Positions 32,966-43,752 of a stretch of 64,000 nt of DNA are shown here, in pieces. A model generated the notes under the pieces. It was not told the DNA's origin and did no database searches. It worked only from the letters and a program-made list of their open reading frames with translations. Made by a program: the position numbers and the translations under genes. Origin of the DNA: Torymus aiolomorphi (lineage: Eukaryota; Arthropoda; Insecta; Hymenoptera; Torymidae); the NCBI GenBank assembly GCA_036365515.1, contig CM070877.1, forward strand, positions 8,751,001-8,815,000. Direction: 5' to 3'. Position 1 is the first letter of the stretch; the number at the start of each line of letters is the position of its first letter.

Positions 32966-35640
32966 GAAGGTGAACGGTGGGAAATTACATTGAAACCTAG
33001 CGTACCAGTAAAATAATCGCGTCTACTTTTTGGGGAGAGCCAGCCCAACTCGAGACGATATGGCGTAACATGCGCGCGCCGCGGTATGTTCCCGTAGATG
33101 AAGCGGATGCAGGCGTGCGGAGCACGCTTGAGCTTAAGCTCGCGCGTGCCGTCGAGGTTGTTATATACTACGCAGGCATAGTCAAAGTGCGGGATCACTA
33201 AGCTCTCGACCAGATTTTGTTGTAGGCTTCTCGTGAGAGCATGTTTGAAGTGCCTTAAGGTATGTAATGATCGATGAATTCGACGGAGGCATAGATTCAC
33301 GTGGTTGCTTCAGTTGAGAGTAGGCGTAATCATTACTCCCAGACTTTTCACCTCGCGTTCATAGGGCAGGTCGCGACCAGCGACTGAAATTTTCGGGATC
33401 GAATCGAGGTCCAGACGCGAAGTATAATGTTGGCTGCCAAGGATAATAGCCTTAGTTTTACCAACATTTAGGTTCAAATCATTGGCAGCTGCCCAATCAG
33501 CGACTGCAGTAGCATCACAACTTAAAGCGGCTATACCCTCGTTCAAGTCGCTGGGAAAGAAAGAATGATAAATTTGCGTATCGTCGGCGAAAATCATGTG
33601 TTTCGAGTACTCAAGGCAGCTGGGCAGATCGTTGATAAAGATCGAAAAAAGAAGGGGGCCCAAAACGCTACCTTGAGGTACTCCGGTCGTGACTTGAGTC
33701 CAAGCTGATATATTTTCGTGCTCGTCGCGGACTGCTTGGTGGCGCCCACTGAGATACGAATAAAACCAGCTCACGACATCTGGCGAGCAGCCAATACGAC
33801 GAAGCTTACACAGCAGGAGGTCGTGGGGTACTGTATCAAATGCCTTCGAAAAGTCGAAGAGTACGAGCCCAGTTATTTTCCCACGGTCGATAGCTTCACG
33901 GACGTCATCAAGGACCCCAAGAAGGGCAGTTTGGGTGCTATGGCCTTTGCGAAAGCCGGCTTGACGCGGGTCAAGCAGCTGGTTTTCACTGAGAAAGTTG
34001 GTGAGCTGACTATGCACCAGCCGTTCAAGTACTTTTGATATTTCGCAAAGGTTAGCGATGGGACGTTTATCCGAGGGCGACTGAAGAACTGACTGCTTTG
34101 CGAGAGGGAACAAAAGTGAGCGCTTCCACTGTTCCGGAAAGGTGTGCTGTAGAAGAGACTGATTGAATAGCGTGATTAGAGGGTTCAGAAGGGCAGGGAG
34201 AAGACGCTTTAGCATCGGTATTGAAATATCATCGATACCTACGGCGTTAGAAGATGATTTATTTAAGGCCGCCGTGGCATCATCGGTTGAGACAGTGCTG
34301 AAGCTAAAAGTGTGCTCTGACAGCGGAAGTTCACTTATAGCATTGACTAGATCGGTGGAAGAGAGGGGAGGAGCTTCTGAACACACGGCTGCATAGTGTC
34401 TGGAGAGCGCATCGGCTGAAAAATGCGAGAATGGCGACGGAAGTCGCTTGCCGACGACTCCGAATTTGCGGAGCTCCTTCCACTTCTCACGCGCATCGCG
34501 TGCGCCAGCCAACTTACTCGATATGTAGCTATTTTTAGCGGTATCAAGTAAGTTGGAGACCCGACTGCGCAGTTGTTTGAAATGAACAAAATCATTATAG
34601 ATTCCTGATGCTGCAGCTCGTTTGTATGCTCGGTCGCGTTCTTTCATCTGCAGTCGCAAATCTTGGGATACCCAGGGTTTGCGGCGAGAAGAAACGGTGA
34701 TTTCGCGCTTAGGCGCACAAGAGTTGAAACTGCTGAGGATGGCCGCTGATAAGGTGTTAGATGCTAATTCTAATGTTGGTTCGGAAGATATTCCGGCGTG
34801 AACAGGCGGGATAAGCCGCGGTGAAGAGAGGGATTCCGAGGGACCGGAAGGCGCTGGTGCACGCAGCGACGCACGAGTGAGGTATTCAAAATTCTGATTA
34901 AATTTACTATGCAAAATTACGGAGTCTAAATGGCATAGTTTACGGGTGACGACTCTTTTCGACACGTGAGGTTTTTTTAGAAAGCGCAGTTTCATTTCGA
35001 TGAGATCATGGCCAGCGATAAAGGGAGCGTCCGACTTCTCGTAAGAGATCAGCCCCTCGGCAGCCCGAATGATAAAAAGGTCTATCCAAGTGTGAGTGGG
35101 GCGACCTCTATAAGAAGCATGGTGTGTTGGCTGCGACGGTACAAGATATAGATTACTGGCCTCGATGTGTGAACCGAGAAATTTCGACGCTCTGTTTTTC
35201 ACGGCCATGTTTATGTTAATATCACCCGTAATAATTATGTTATGGTACAGGGGAAGGACTTTGGTTAGGCAGGCGAAAAAGTCGATAGGGTACGCAACTT
35301 TCGGACGGCGATAAACGACCGCGAACAATAGCTTATTCTCGCCAGAGGTTAATTCGAGAATAAGAAATTCAGGCTTATTGTCGTAAATATAATCTTCAGA
35401 TTCCGCTAAGACAGTTACACAAAACGTATCGCGTACATGAATGCCGACACCGCCTCCCCCCATACCTACTCTGTCTAATCTATAGAAATTGAATCCCTCA
35501 AGGTTAATTATAGCGTCAGAAGAGTCCGAAGTGAGAAACGTTTCGGTCACAGCAATAACATCATAGTAATTGTTAGCTACATGAGCTTCGAGTAGATTAA
35601 AATGTGACTCGGTAGTAAGCCGATTGACGTTAATATGCAT
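32866..35640 (-). pseudogene. CR1-like LINE ORF2 (endonuclease-reverse transcriptase) with one nonsense codon
   Basis: From 35640 the frame encodes an APE-type endonuclease (VTETFL, GDININ) and then a reverse transcriptase. RT motifs include QAGFRKGHSTQTALL, GLVLFDFSKAFDTV, TGVPQGSVLGPLLFSIFIND and the catalytic FADDTQIYH. A stop (TGA at 33310-33312, where the family would have Trp in LNWSNH) interrupts it, after which the same frame stays open through the thumb (RRIHRSLHTLRHF) to 32866. The last part, including SSDRLLSPKVG, is cut by the junction. Apart from that it is unbroken for about 925 codons, so the copy is young. Confidence 0.85.
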
Positions 35641-35691
35641 GACTGAAAGTGTCTCACAAGAACGGGTGAGCGCCGACCGGTCGGCAGAGAT

Positions 35692-36996
35692 TCAATTATT
35701 CGGGGCGCGTGGTACGAGCGACGCATGATCGGACTCGTTGCTAATTTTTAAGGAAGTGCCGTCGCGTGATTCGCGCATAAAAACATCTAGGTGATAGACA
35801 TAAGGCCGCAAATAGTTAAGCGATTTAGTTTTGACGCAGGCTTTTCGCCACAAATCGAAGACGTGTTTAGGCAATAAGGGTCTTAAGAAGACATGCAGGT
35901 TTCCACCAGTGCCAAAAAGCAACTGCGAGTCGAAGGTACCAAGCTTTTTGCTGTGAGCCATAACAATATCGCGAACAGCTTCTGAGACGAATTTACATGC
36001 AAAACTGCGAGTGCTTTTAATAGCTGGCTCTGCAGCATCCGCCGCAAAAGGAGTAGCAGCGGTAGACACAGAGGCAGGTGACCATGGCCGGGTCGTGATG
36101 ATGTAATGGTGAATCTACGGTAGCTTTAGGGCCTCAAGGACTCTCCTCATGACATCTGAGTCGCTGAGCGTAGTGGCCGTCGGGATGCCCATGACGATTA
36201 ACTCGCAGTTGTCGCATGTTTGCTTCTGACCAGAAAGAGCTTCCACCGTGGACTTGATCGCCGCTAGCTCAGTCGTATGCTAGATAAGTTGCGAGCCATG
36301 CGCAGATTCGACTATCTCAAGCCGATCGGAAAGGGCTTTCATATCCTCCCTTAGCTTAATCTTGTCATTGCGATACTCGGTGACGAAATTTTGGAATTGC
36401 GAAATGTAGGTCATAAACCAGCCTGGTGCATTTTCATAGCCACTAACGTCGGTCTCCATTTCGGCGTTCGCTGCCATCGGATCGTGAGCTACTCGAGGAG
36501 AGAGAGCGCGACGGTGATCAGCTTCTCCGTTGTAAACTCTTCTCGAATTGGGATCTGCGACAGACGAGGCTACAATGATAGGAGAATCAAGGTTCACGTT
36601 GGACGAGTGTTTATACACATACGGAGCACGACAGGTGATCTTCTCCGGCTGAGCGGTAGACGGCGAGGGAGGGGATGCCGAGCGTTTACTAGAGCCGCGG
36701 GAACTATTATAGAGTGCGAACGAATTTTCGCGACTAGCGCCTAAACGGTCGATGACCTCGCGGGTGAGTTCGCTTGGGCAACCGTTTGATTTCGTACGAG
36801 CGGTCGAATTACGATAAATGTCAACAGCACAGCAGCAGACAGTCAAATTACTGACTCCCCAGCTCGGATCGCAGCACTTTAGATGGTAGGGCCTGTCACA
36901 AGCTCTGCAGCGCACAACTGTAATCTTTTCAGCACCAGGTTTCTTCGAGACTAATCGTTTTTTACAACTAACGCAAGACTTACGCGCCTTATACAT
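35692..36996 (-). pseudogene. CR1-like LINE ORF1 (PHD-type zinc finger plus FP/L1-like domain) with two nonsense codons
   Basis: The start MYKARKSCVSCKKRLVSKK leads into a Cys/His cluster (CVSC, CRAC, HLKC, VCC) typical of the PHD-like finger of CR1-group ORF1. A helical stretch and a C-terminal domain (SFACKFVSEAVRDIVMAHSK, then HVFLRPLLPKHVFDLWRKA) follow. TAG codons at about 36280 and 36108 interrupt a frame that is otherwise continuous. ORF1 binds the element RNA; ORF2 begins 52 bp after its end. Confidence 0.75.
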
Positions 36997-37134
36997 ATAT
37001 TAAACTTAAACTAATCAACAAACAATCGATCAGTGTAACGCGTGTGTATAGTAAATTGTACTTGTTATAAGATAAGACACCACCTAAGTTTCAAACTGCA
37101 TTTTGCAGTTTGAAACAAACTGCACTCTCCCACA

Positions 37135-38438
37135 ATGGCTTTTGGCAACAGGGGCCATAATGGCGAGCAAACCCAAAGTACATCTCAAATACAGACAAGA
37201 AAAAGTTATGCCAACGCCACGGTACAGACTCTTAAACCAAAGAAGGAACATGCAGTTGTAATAGAAGCAGTAGATGGAATCACAATCGATGACTATTTAG
37301 ACGGTATAGAAACACTCATAGATCTCAACAACGTACGATTTATTTCCAAAATATCGGGAGGAAGAGTCTGTGTTTTCTTAGCAAATGAAACCTCCTCAGA
37401 AGAGCTAGTTAATAAAATTGTAAAGGTTAAAGACTTGGCTCTCAAAATCAGACCTTTAATTGAAAAAAATAAGAGAGTGGTCATCTCAAATGTAAACCCA
37501 GGCATACCCCATGAATACCTACTAGAAACCTTGAAAAAAATTGGCATAAATTCTGTATCTAATGTCTACTACATCAGAGCATCAACGAGTAAACCTGGAA
37601 GAACACACATTTTATCGTTTCGACGCCAACTATATATCAAGGAAGAAGAGGAACACCTCTTACCAGAATCACTACAAATAACGTACGAAGATCCTACGTA
37701 TTGGATATACCTAAGTACGGATTCAATGCGCTGCTTTGAATGTAAACAAATTGGCCATACAGCTAAACAATGTCTGAAATCCAAAGATTTTCCAGTAATA
37801 AATGCAAACTTACCACAGAATAAATCGAACGATAACAACATGGATATAATACATACTTCTGATTAGACGACAACACCCGCACAAAATCAATTGCAACAGA
37901 ACAAGGCAACAAAAAGACCCCCACCTCCGTCAACAACATCAGAAAGCTCAACCAGCTACTCTGAAGAGAAAATACAAGTAGAAACATTAAATCCAAAAAA
38001 AAAAATTCTATATTTGAAGCAGTACAAAAAAAGCAAGAAATTTTTAAAAAACCAACTGTAAAAAAAACCTAAACACGACGACTTTATCTCAAAAGAAACC
38101 GGTGCAAATACTCTAGAAGAAGAATTTATGGAAAAAAGCTTCAACCGCTCAAACAAAGCCTAGAAAAGCTTATAGAACCGCACACTCTAAAACCAGAAGA
38201 ATTTTACGAATTTGTGAAAGACTCGTACGGTCAAAGAAACATTTTAGAGATAGCGTACCGATTCACAAATGATATTGAAGGACTTATCAAAATGATCGAT
38301 GCAATATACCCCCATGTTAAGAATCCAGCACTAAAAGCGAGATGCACGTGGATTAAAAAGAAACTTCTGAAACAAAGTGTAAGTGAATCAGAAGGAGATT
38401 CAGATTGTTCCCAGAGTTCAATTGAAACTCACGAATAA
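37135..38438 (+). pseudogene. I-type LINE ORF1 (RNA-binding Gag-like), broken
   Basis: The first 243 codons (MAFGNRGHNGEQTQSTS ...) include an RRM-like pair of strands and the zinc knuckle CFECKQIGHTAKQC near residue 200. A stop at 37864 is followed by shifted frames that carry the basic linker and a C-terminal helical segment (38214-38438, AYRFTNDIEGLIKMIDAIYP). At least two frame changes separate the parts. Confidence 0.65.
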
Positions 38439-38486
38439 ATGGCGCTATAGAATTTCCCTACAACATTGCTTAAAACAAAAAAAATT

Positions 38487-41400
38487 ATGAATACCAAATC
38501 AAATCTCTACCAAAATAAAAAATTAAAAATAATATACTGGAACCCGAGAAGCATAGTAAATAAAAAGGAGAAATTATCTAAAATTTTACTGGACACTGAT
38601 ATATTTGTTTGCGTTGAATCCTGGCTAACGGATAAGGAAAAAACTTCCACTTCTCCGGCTTCAAGACCTTCAGGAAGGATCGCGAGGCAAGAGGAGGAGG
38701 ACTATTGTTTTTAATACGTAATGACTTAGCTTTTATAGAGCGCAATAATTTAAAAAGGCCCGACACTACCGTTGAGTTAGCAGGGGTAAAAATTACTAAT
38801 GTAAAACCGGCGATTGACCTTTTAGTATGTTACAGGGCCCCAGAATCGAAGTCTTTTCTAAAACCACAATGGGACGAAATATTTAATAATATAGAAAAAG
38901 ATAGAATCACTATCCTTTTGGGAGATTTTAACGCGCATCATAAAAGTTGGAATTGTAATAAAACAGATAAAACCGGAGAGAATCTATTCGATAGCTATAG
39001 TAATACAAATCTGATCTTACATAATACTAAAACTACTACTTACATACAAGCTTGTACCAATGCAACATCTAACTTAGACTTAGTATTTTCAAGTATAAAT
39101 ATTGCTGACAAAATCTATATTGACGTCAAAAACGATACATGGGGCTCTGATCACTTCCCTATCGCGATAGATGTTAATCTAGAAAAAAATATATATTAAA
39201 AAAAAACATTTAGCATAAAATCTGTACGAACTAACTGGGAAAGTGTCCACAAAAACTTAGATAGCAACCTTTACCAATTATACAGCATCGAATATAAAAA
39301 CTCAAGTGCGAGCAAAAAGTATACTCTCTTCACAGAAATTGTAATTGACGCAGTTAAAAATAGTACCCCAAAGAAAAAGAGAATCAACAAAAATAATTAC
39401 AGAAATCCAGTTCCCTGGTGGGATTCGGAGTGTGACAGGGCCAAACGTTTAAGAGAAGCTAGCTTCAAAAAATGGCGTTTCTCAAAACGAATGGATGATT
39501 TTGTCAACTATAAGAAGCATTGTGCTCAAGCAAAACAAATTTTTAAATTGAAAAAAAAAGAGAACTATAAAGCATTTGCAGAAAGCATAAACTTTAATAC
39601 GAACTCTAGTTATGTATGGAATACTAGTAAAATCCTTAAAAACAAGTGGACTAAAATAAAGCCATGTCACGCGACCGAAAACCACCAACTCAATGACAAA
39701 ATAGAAATAGCTCTAGATAAAATCAGTCCTACTTGGTGTCCCACCGATCCAAACTGGACGCCTGACTGTGCTGAAAATACCTTTCTCAGTGCACCCTTCG
39801 ATTTTTCCGAATTTAATACTGCGATAGATAGCAGAAAAACTCGTTCTAGTCCTGGAACCGACGGAATAGATTACGAGATCTTGCAGAAGCTACCAGCAAT
39901 GTACAAACTTATATTACTAGATATATACAATGAAATGTATGACACTAATAATTATCCAAAGCAATGGAAGGAATCTTACATACATTTTATTAATAAAGCT
40001 GATGGCAAGAACCTTAGACCCATTTATTTATCATCATGTCTAAGCAAATTTTTTGAAACAATGATTAAAAATCGTCTACAATATTGGATTGAACGGAATA
40101 ACGTCCTTCCCGAAAGCCAGTCTGGTTTCAGGAAAGGGCAATACACAACAGATAATCTAGTAAAATTATTATTAAGTACGGAAGAAGTATTTTGTAATAA
40201 TAGGGACCTTCTGGCTGTATTCCTCGATGTCGCCGGAGCTTTCGATAAATGTTGACGTTAATATCCTATTGAAAAAGATGGCAGAAATCGGATGCCCCTT
40301 AAATTTAATACAATTCATTAAATCGCAAACCTCCGAAAGGCTCATCATTACTGAAAGTACAGGAACCACAGCCAGAATGGTACATAAAAGAGTACCTCAA
40401 GGAGGCGTTCTAAGCCCTATCTTATTCTGCATTTATATCGCTAACGTAACAAAAAGAATACCCAAAAGTGTGAAGGCTTCACTGTTCGCAGACGATATTG
40501 CATTATATTGCTGTAGATCAAAGAATAAGGCACGCAACAGTTACAAAAAGGTATCGATGAAGTATATAAAAAGGACCCCGCACATAATGTATTGGAAAAA
40601 TCATCCGGTCAAATTGAAAGAAACTTTAGAAAAACATAGATTTCTTCAGGACCTCAAGATCTATCTTTTTTCAAAGTTTCGTTCAATTTGACCGAATGAT
40701 TTTTTCCCATACATTGTGTGCGGGGTCCTTTACTTGATTTAGGCCTAGAACTATGCGCACAAAAAACTAAACTTATTCAATTTAATAAATGAAATATCAA
40801 GCCAGGAAAAACCGAAATTAAAATAAAAGATATTGTAGTAAAGTCCAGTGATTCCGTCAGATTTTTGGGTATCATTTTTGACTGGAAATTGTCGTTCAAA
40901 GAACATATAGACCATGTTCAAGCTAGCAGTCAACGGGCAATAAATATTATTCAATACTTGAGAGGTACTTGGTGGGGAGCCGACCCCGAAACATTAATAA
41001 TTCTTTATAAAAGTTTTGTGCGTTCTCAGAATAGATTATGGCTGTCAAATTTATTTCCCAACGCAAAAAAATTAATCGAAAAAATTGAAAAAATTCAATA
41101 TATGGCATTAAGACTAGCTCTGGGTTACCGCAATAGCACTCCAACTAACATAATACTATCGGAATCAAAATTGCCATTTCTACAAGAACGCACAAAATTT
41201 GTATGCTGCTGCTATTTGTATAAAATTCACTCAAACAAGAACTTGCTAGTAAATAAAACCGTGATGCGTATAAAAAAGAAAATCAATAGTGGTAAAAACA
41301 AAAAGCTCAAAGCGAACAGTCGAGTAATAATACACTGCATAAAAAATCTAGACGATACTAACAAACAAATATATTCAAATGAGCATTACCTCCCGTATGT

Positions 41401-42270
41401 TTACGATTACGATATAATAAAAAGCAACATCGACACTAACACAATTTTCGGCAAGAAACTTCAAAAATCTAATAACCCGAACTTACTTATAAATCAATTT
41501 ATTAGCAACGAAAAATCCATCCCAATTTTTACAGACGAGAGTAAATCAAAAGACTCAATTTCGGCTGGATGCGCAAGCGTATGCGACCCTTTGAAAATAA
41601 AAATAATAAAAAGTACGTTCCGAAATGCATCAATATTTACCGCAGAGTGCATTGCCCTTAAATACGCTGTAGAAACCGCTTTAAAACATCCCGAAAATAA
41701 CTACTCTATCTTTACCGATTCCTTAAGTGCGGTGTTATCCTTGAATAATGTTAGAATGGATGTAAGAATTAACCCTTACTTGTACGAAATCAAGGAAAAA
41801 GTTTACGAATTTTTTAAAAACAACTCATTTGGAAGGAAAATGACGTTTATCTGGATACCATCGCACATCGGAATCAAATTTAACGAAATAGTGGACAAAA
41901 TGGCTAAGGAAGCTTCGATGGCAGAACCACTAGATGGTCTTAAAATCCCATTTACAGATATACGAGAATCGCTTTAATTGAAACAAATCGAAAACACTAA
42001 CCAAACCTTACTCGAAACGGAGACAAATAAAGGAGCAAAATACTTTAAGCTATTTTATAATTCAAAGACTAAACCTTGGTATTTTAGAAAGTCCTTGCCG
42101 CGGGAAGTAATAACTACTATTAATAGATGTTGATCAGGTCATTATAATCTCGGTGCTTCTCTCAAACGTATAGGTATTATAGAAGATCCTAAATGTAAAT
42201 GCAATTATCCAAGCCAAGATCTCGATCATATCCTATGGCAATGCCATTTATACGATGAACAACGCTATAC
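38487..42270 (+). pseudogene. I-type LINE ORF2 (endonuclease, RT, RNase H), multiply broken
   Basis: Endonuclease pieces: IIYWNPRSIVNKKEKL, then after a frameshift LLGDFNAHHKSWN and SDHFPIAIDV. RT: SSPGTDGIDYEILQKL, SGFRKGQYTTDNL, VFLDVAGAFD, a frame change at 40250, VPQGGVLSPILFCIYIA and SLFADDIALY. The frame is then split by a MITE. RNase H: FTDESK, TAECIALKYA, FTDSLSAVLS and WIPSHIGIKFNEIVDKMA. The C-terminal CKCNY...LDHILWQCH zinc segment follows a further stop. Domain order and RNase H place it in the I group. Non-functional. Confidence 0.78.
40565..40730. mobile_element. MITE (TA target duplication) inserted in the LINE
   Basis: A 166-bp hairpin with arms GGACCCCGCACA...GGTCAAATTGAA and TTCAATTTGACC...TGTGCGGGGTCC. 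It interrupts a sequence that would read GAA GTA CTT GAT; TA is repeated on both sides (40563-40564 and 40731-40732), the Tc1/mariner target. It dates after the LINE insertion. Confidence 0.75.
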
Positions 42271-42302
42271 ATTCCTTGGCCAACTTCAAAAAGAGAACCC
42301 TG

Positions 42303-43070
42303 GCAGAAAATAGTTCTATTTTTTTCTGTTTTTCTCTGTTTATTCTTATTTGTTTCGATTTTTAAAAATTTTTTTCTGTTTTATTCTGTCTTCTTCTGTA
42401 CGAATTGGAACATTGGATATAGAAAATAAACAGAAAAAAACAAAAAAAAAAATGAACAGAAAAAACAATAATATATAAAGAAAAACAAAAACAAATAGAT
42501 AAAGACAATGACAAAATTACCAAACTCTATTTTATTAAATAATTAAATTAAACAGTAAAAGAACAGAAAAAAACAATAACATATAAAGAAAAACAAAAAT
42601 AAATACATAAAGACAATGGGGAAATTTTTTTTTAAATCATATGTTTTAAGATATTAAATAGTGGCATATTTTGAATTTTGTTCGTTTCTTATTTTCTTTA
42701 AGGAGTGTCTACATAATGTGCCTTGCGCCAAGGCACACTTCAGTAGTTCGGTTTGTGAAATTCCTACTGAACAGGAACATAATATTGTCTGTCACTTTAT
42801 GATTTATTATAGTAGTTGCGCCACACAAGACCGTATACTCTTTCCATATCTATACAAATTGCTATAGAAGAGATTGGTTGGTCACTTGCTTCGCTCCGTG
42901 CGAAAAACGTCTCATGCGGTAAATCATTACCTTGCACACCCGTATCGTAATGTACTATTTTACATTTAGAAAATACACCTCGCAATGATAAATAGTAAAA
43001 GTTCACTTTAAAATTGTTATTATTAAACAGTACTTATCTTGTGTTAATCTAATTATTCTTGAACTTTCAG
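42303..43070. other. Spacer between LINE and WBP11-like exon, AC/AG-rich direct repeat
   Basis: A T-rich then A-rich stretch (42303-42660) holds a direct repeat: AACAGAAAAAACAATAATAT-type text at 42455-42511 recurs at 42562-42618. The rest is AT-rich with a small TGCCTTGCGCCAAGGCA hairpin near 42719. No gene is seen; the DNA up to 43070 would be intron if the exon at 43071 were ever used. Confidence 0.45.
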
Positions 43071-43380
43071 GTCCACCACCAGGCTTACCACAGAACGCAC
43101 TGCACAGATTTCAGCCGACCACCCGGAATCCTAGGGACGCCAACATTCTTAAAACGATGATCGAAGGAAATCCCCCAATGAGAAATCTTGTGAAAGGGTC
43201 CGTAAAGTTTGTGCCCATGACGCTACGCATGAAGAGACTATAGATACTAAAAAGAATCCATTGGTCATGAGACGCACCACGGCTCAAATAATTCACAGTA
43301 ATTTCCAGCAGCCGAAAAGGTCAACCGATGACTTGTACCGAAAGTTTATACAGGAGATGGAGCCGCTGTTATCATCATAA
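43071..43380 (+). pseudogene. WBP11-like terminal exon, orphan and frameshifted
   Basis: After the acceptor GAACTTTCAG the exon starts GTCCACCACCAGG in the same phase as WBP11 exon 6. The frame reads GPPPGLPQNALHRFQPTT, then KGSVKFVPMTLRMKRL and a TAG at 43241. The frame +2 continues the homology (ETIDTKKNPLVMRR) to STDDLYRKFIQEMEPLL, matching the WBP11 end DDAYLQFMQEMQGLL. One small indel near 43234 explains the break. An AATAAA follows at 43418-43423. No upstream WBP11 exons are found nearby, so it is a relic of a duplication. An alternative WBP11 terminal exon 34 kb downstream is possible but would have to skip the Piwi gene. Confidence 0.75.
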
Positions 43381-43417
43381 ATTACAAATACTTTTTTCTG
43401 AGTTTTTGAAGTGCAAT

Positions 43418-43423
43418 AATAAA
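43418..43423 (+). terminator. Polyadenylation signal of the WBP11-like exon
   Basis: AATAAA 38 bp after the aligned end of the relic exon, retained despite the frameshift. Confidence 0.45.
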
Positions 43424-43644
43424 AAAGTCAGGAAAAAACTACTTTTTTAATTGCAAACGGCAAATATTTGTATTATATGGATAGGGTATTTTGTGCTTCA
43501 AAATAATTTTAATTTTCTATAAATTAGCAATAAAGCATGCATTAAATAAAACAAATTACTTAGTTCTTAATTGAAAATTCTGTACCCTCACATTCCCTCA
43601 CCTATCAAGAACAAAATACTCAAATTCAAACATTTCAAAACTCG

Positions 43645-43650
43645 TTTATT
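43645..43650 (-). terminator. TTLL3 polyadenylation signal
   Basis: TTTATT on the plus strand (AATAAA on the minus strand), about 100 bp past the TTLL3 stop codon. Confidence 0.6.
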
Positions 43651-43752
43651 AAAAATAAATGCTCCACGTAGACAACCTCGTATGGTTAAACTAAAAATTT
43701 TCGTAATCTCAACATAGTCATATATACTCCTCTTTTTCCTTTTTTCTTTTCC

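Larger units (their letters stand above)
32866..37060 (-). mobile_element. CR1-like non-LTR retrotransposon, nearly full length, 3' end missing
   Basis: A minus-strand LINE with two ORFs: ORF1 with a PHD-like zinc finger, and ORF2 with endonuclease and reverse transcriptase, without RNase H. The 5' end lies near 37060. At 32866 the ORF2 C-terminus and 3' UTR stop abruptly against copia sequence, with no poly(A) or short tandem tail. Loss of the 3' end is unusual for a LINE, since these normally lose the 5' end. Confidence 0.8.
37070..42302 (+). mobile_element. I-type non-LTR retrotransposon with RNase H, decayed
   Basis: Head-to-head with the CR1-like element. It has ORF1 with a zinc knuckle, and ORF2 with endonuclease, RT, RNase H and a C-terminal CCHC-like segment, the domain set of the I clade. 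Several frameshifts and stops plus a MITE insertion (40565-40730) mark it as dead and older than its neighbour. A small hairpin (TTTCAAACTGCATTTTGCAG ...) sits at the 5' end near 37087. Confidence 0.82.

Noticed and set aside
43071..43380. Regular alternative last exon of WBP11
   Set aside because: It would require skipping the whole Piwi gene and 30 kb of transposons, and its frame is broken; a relic duplication fits better, though RNA data could overturn this.
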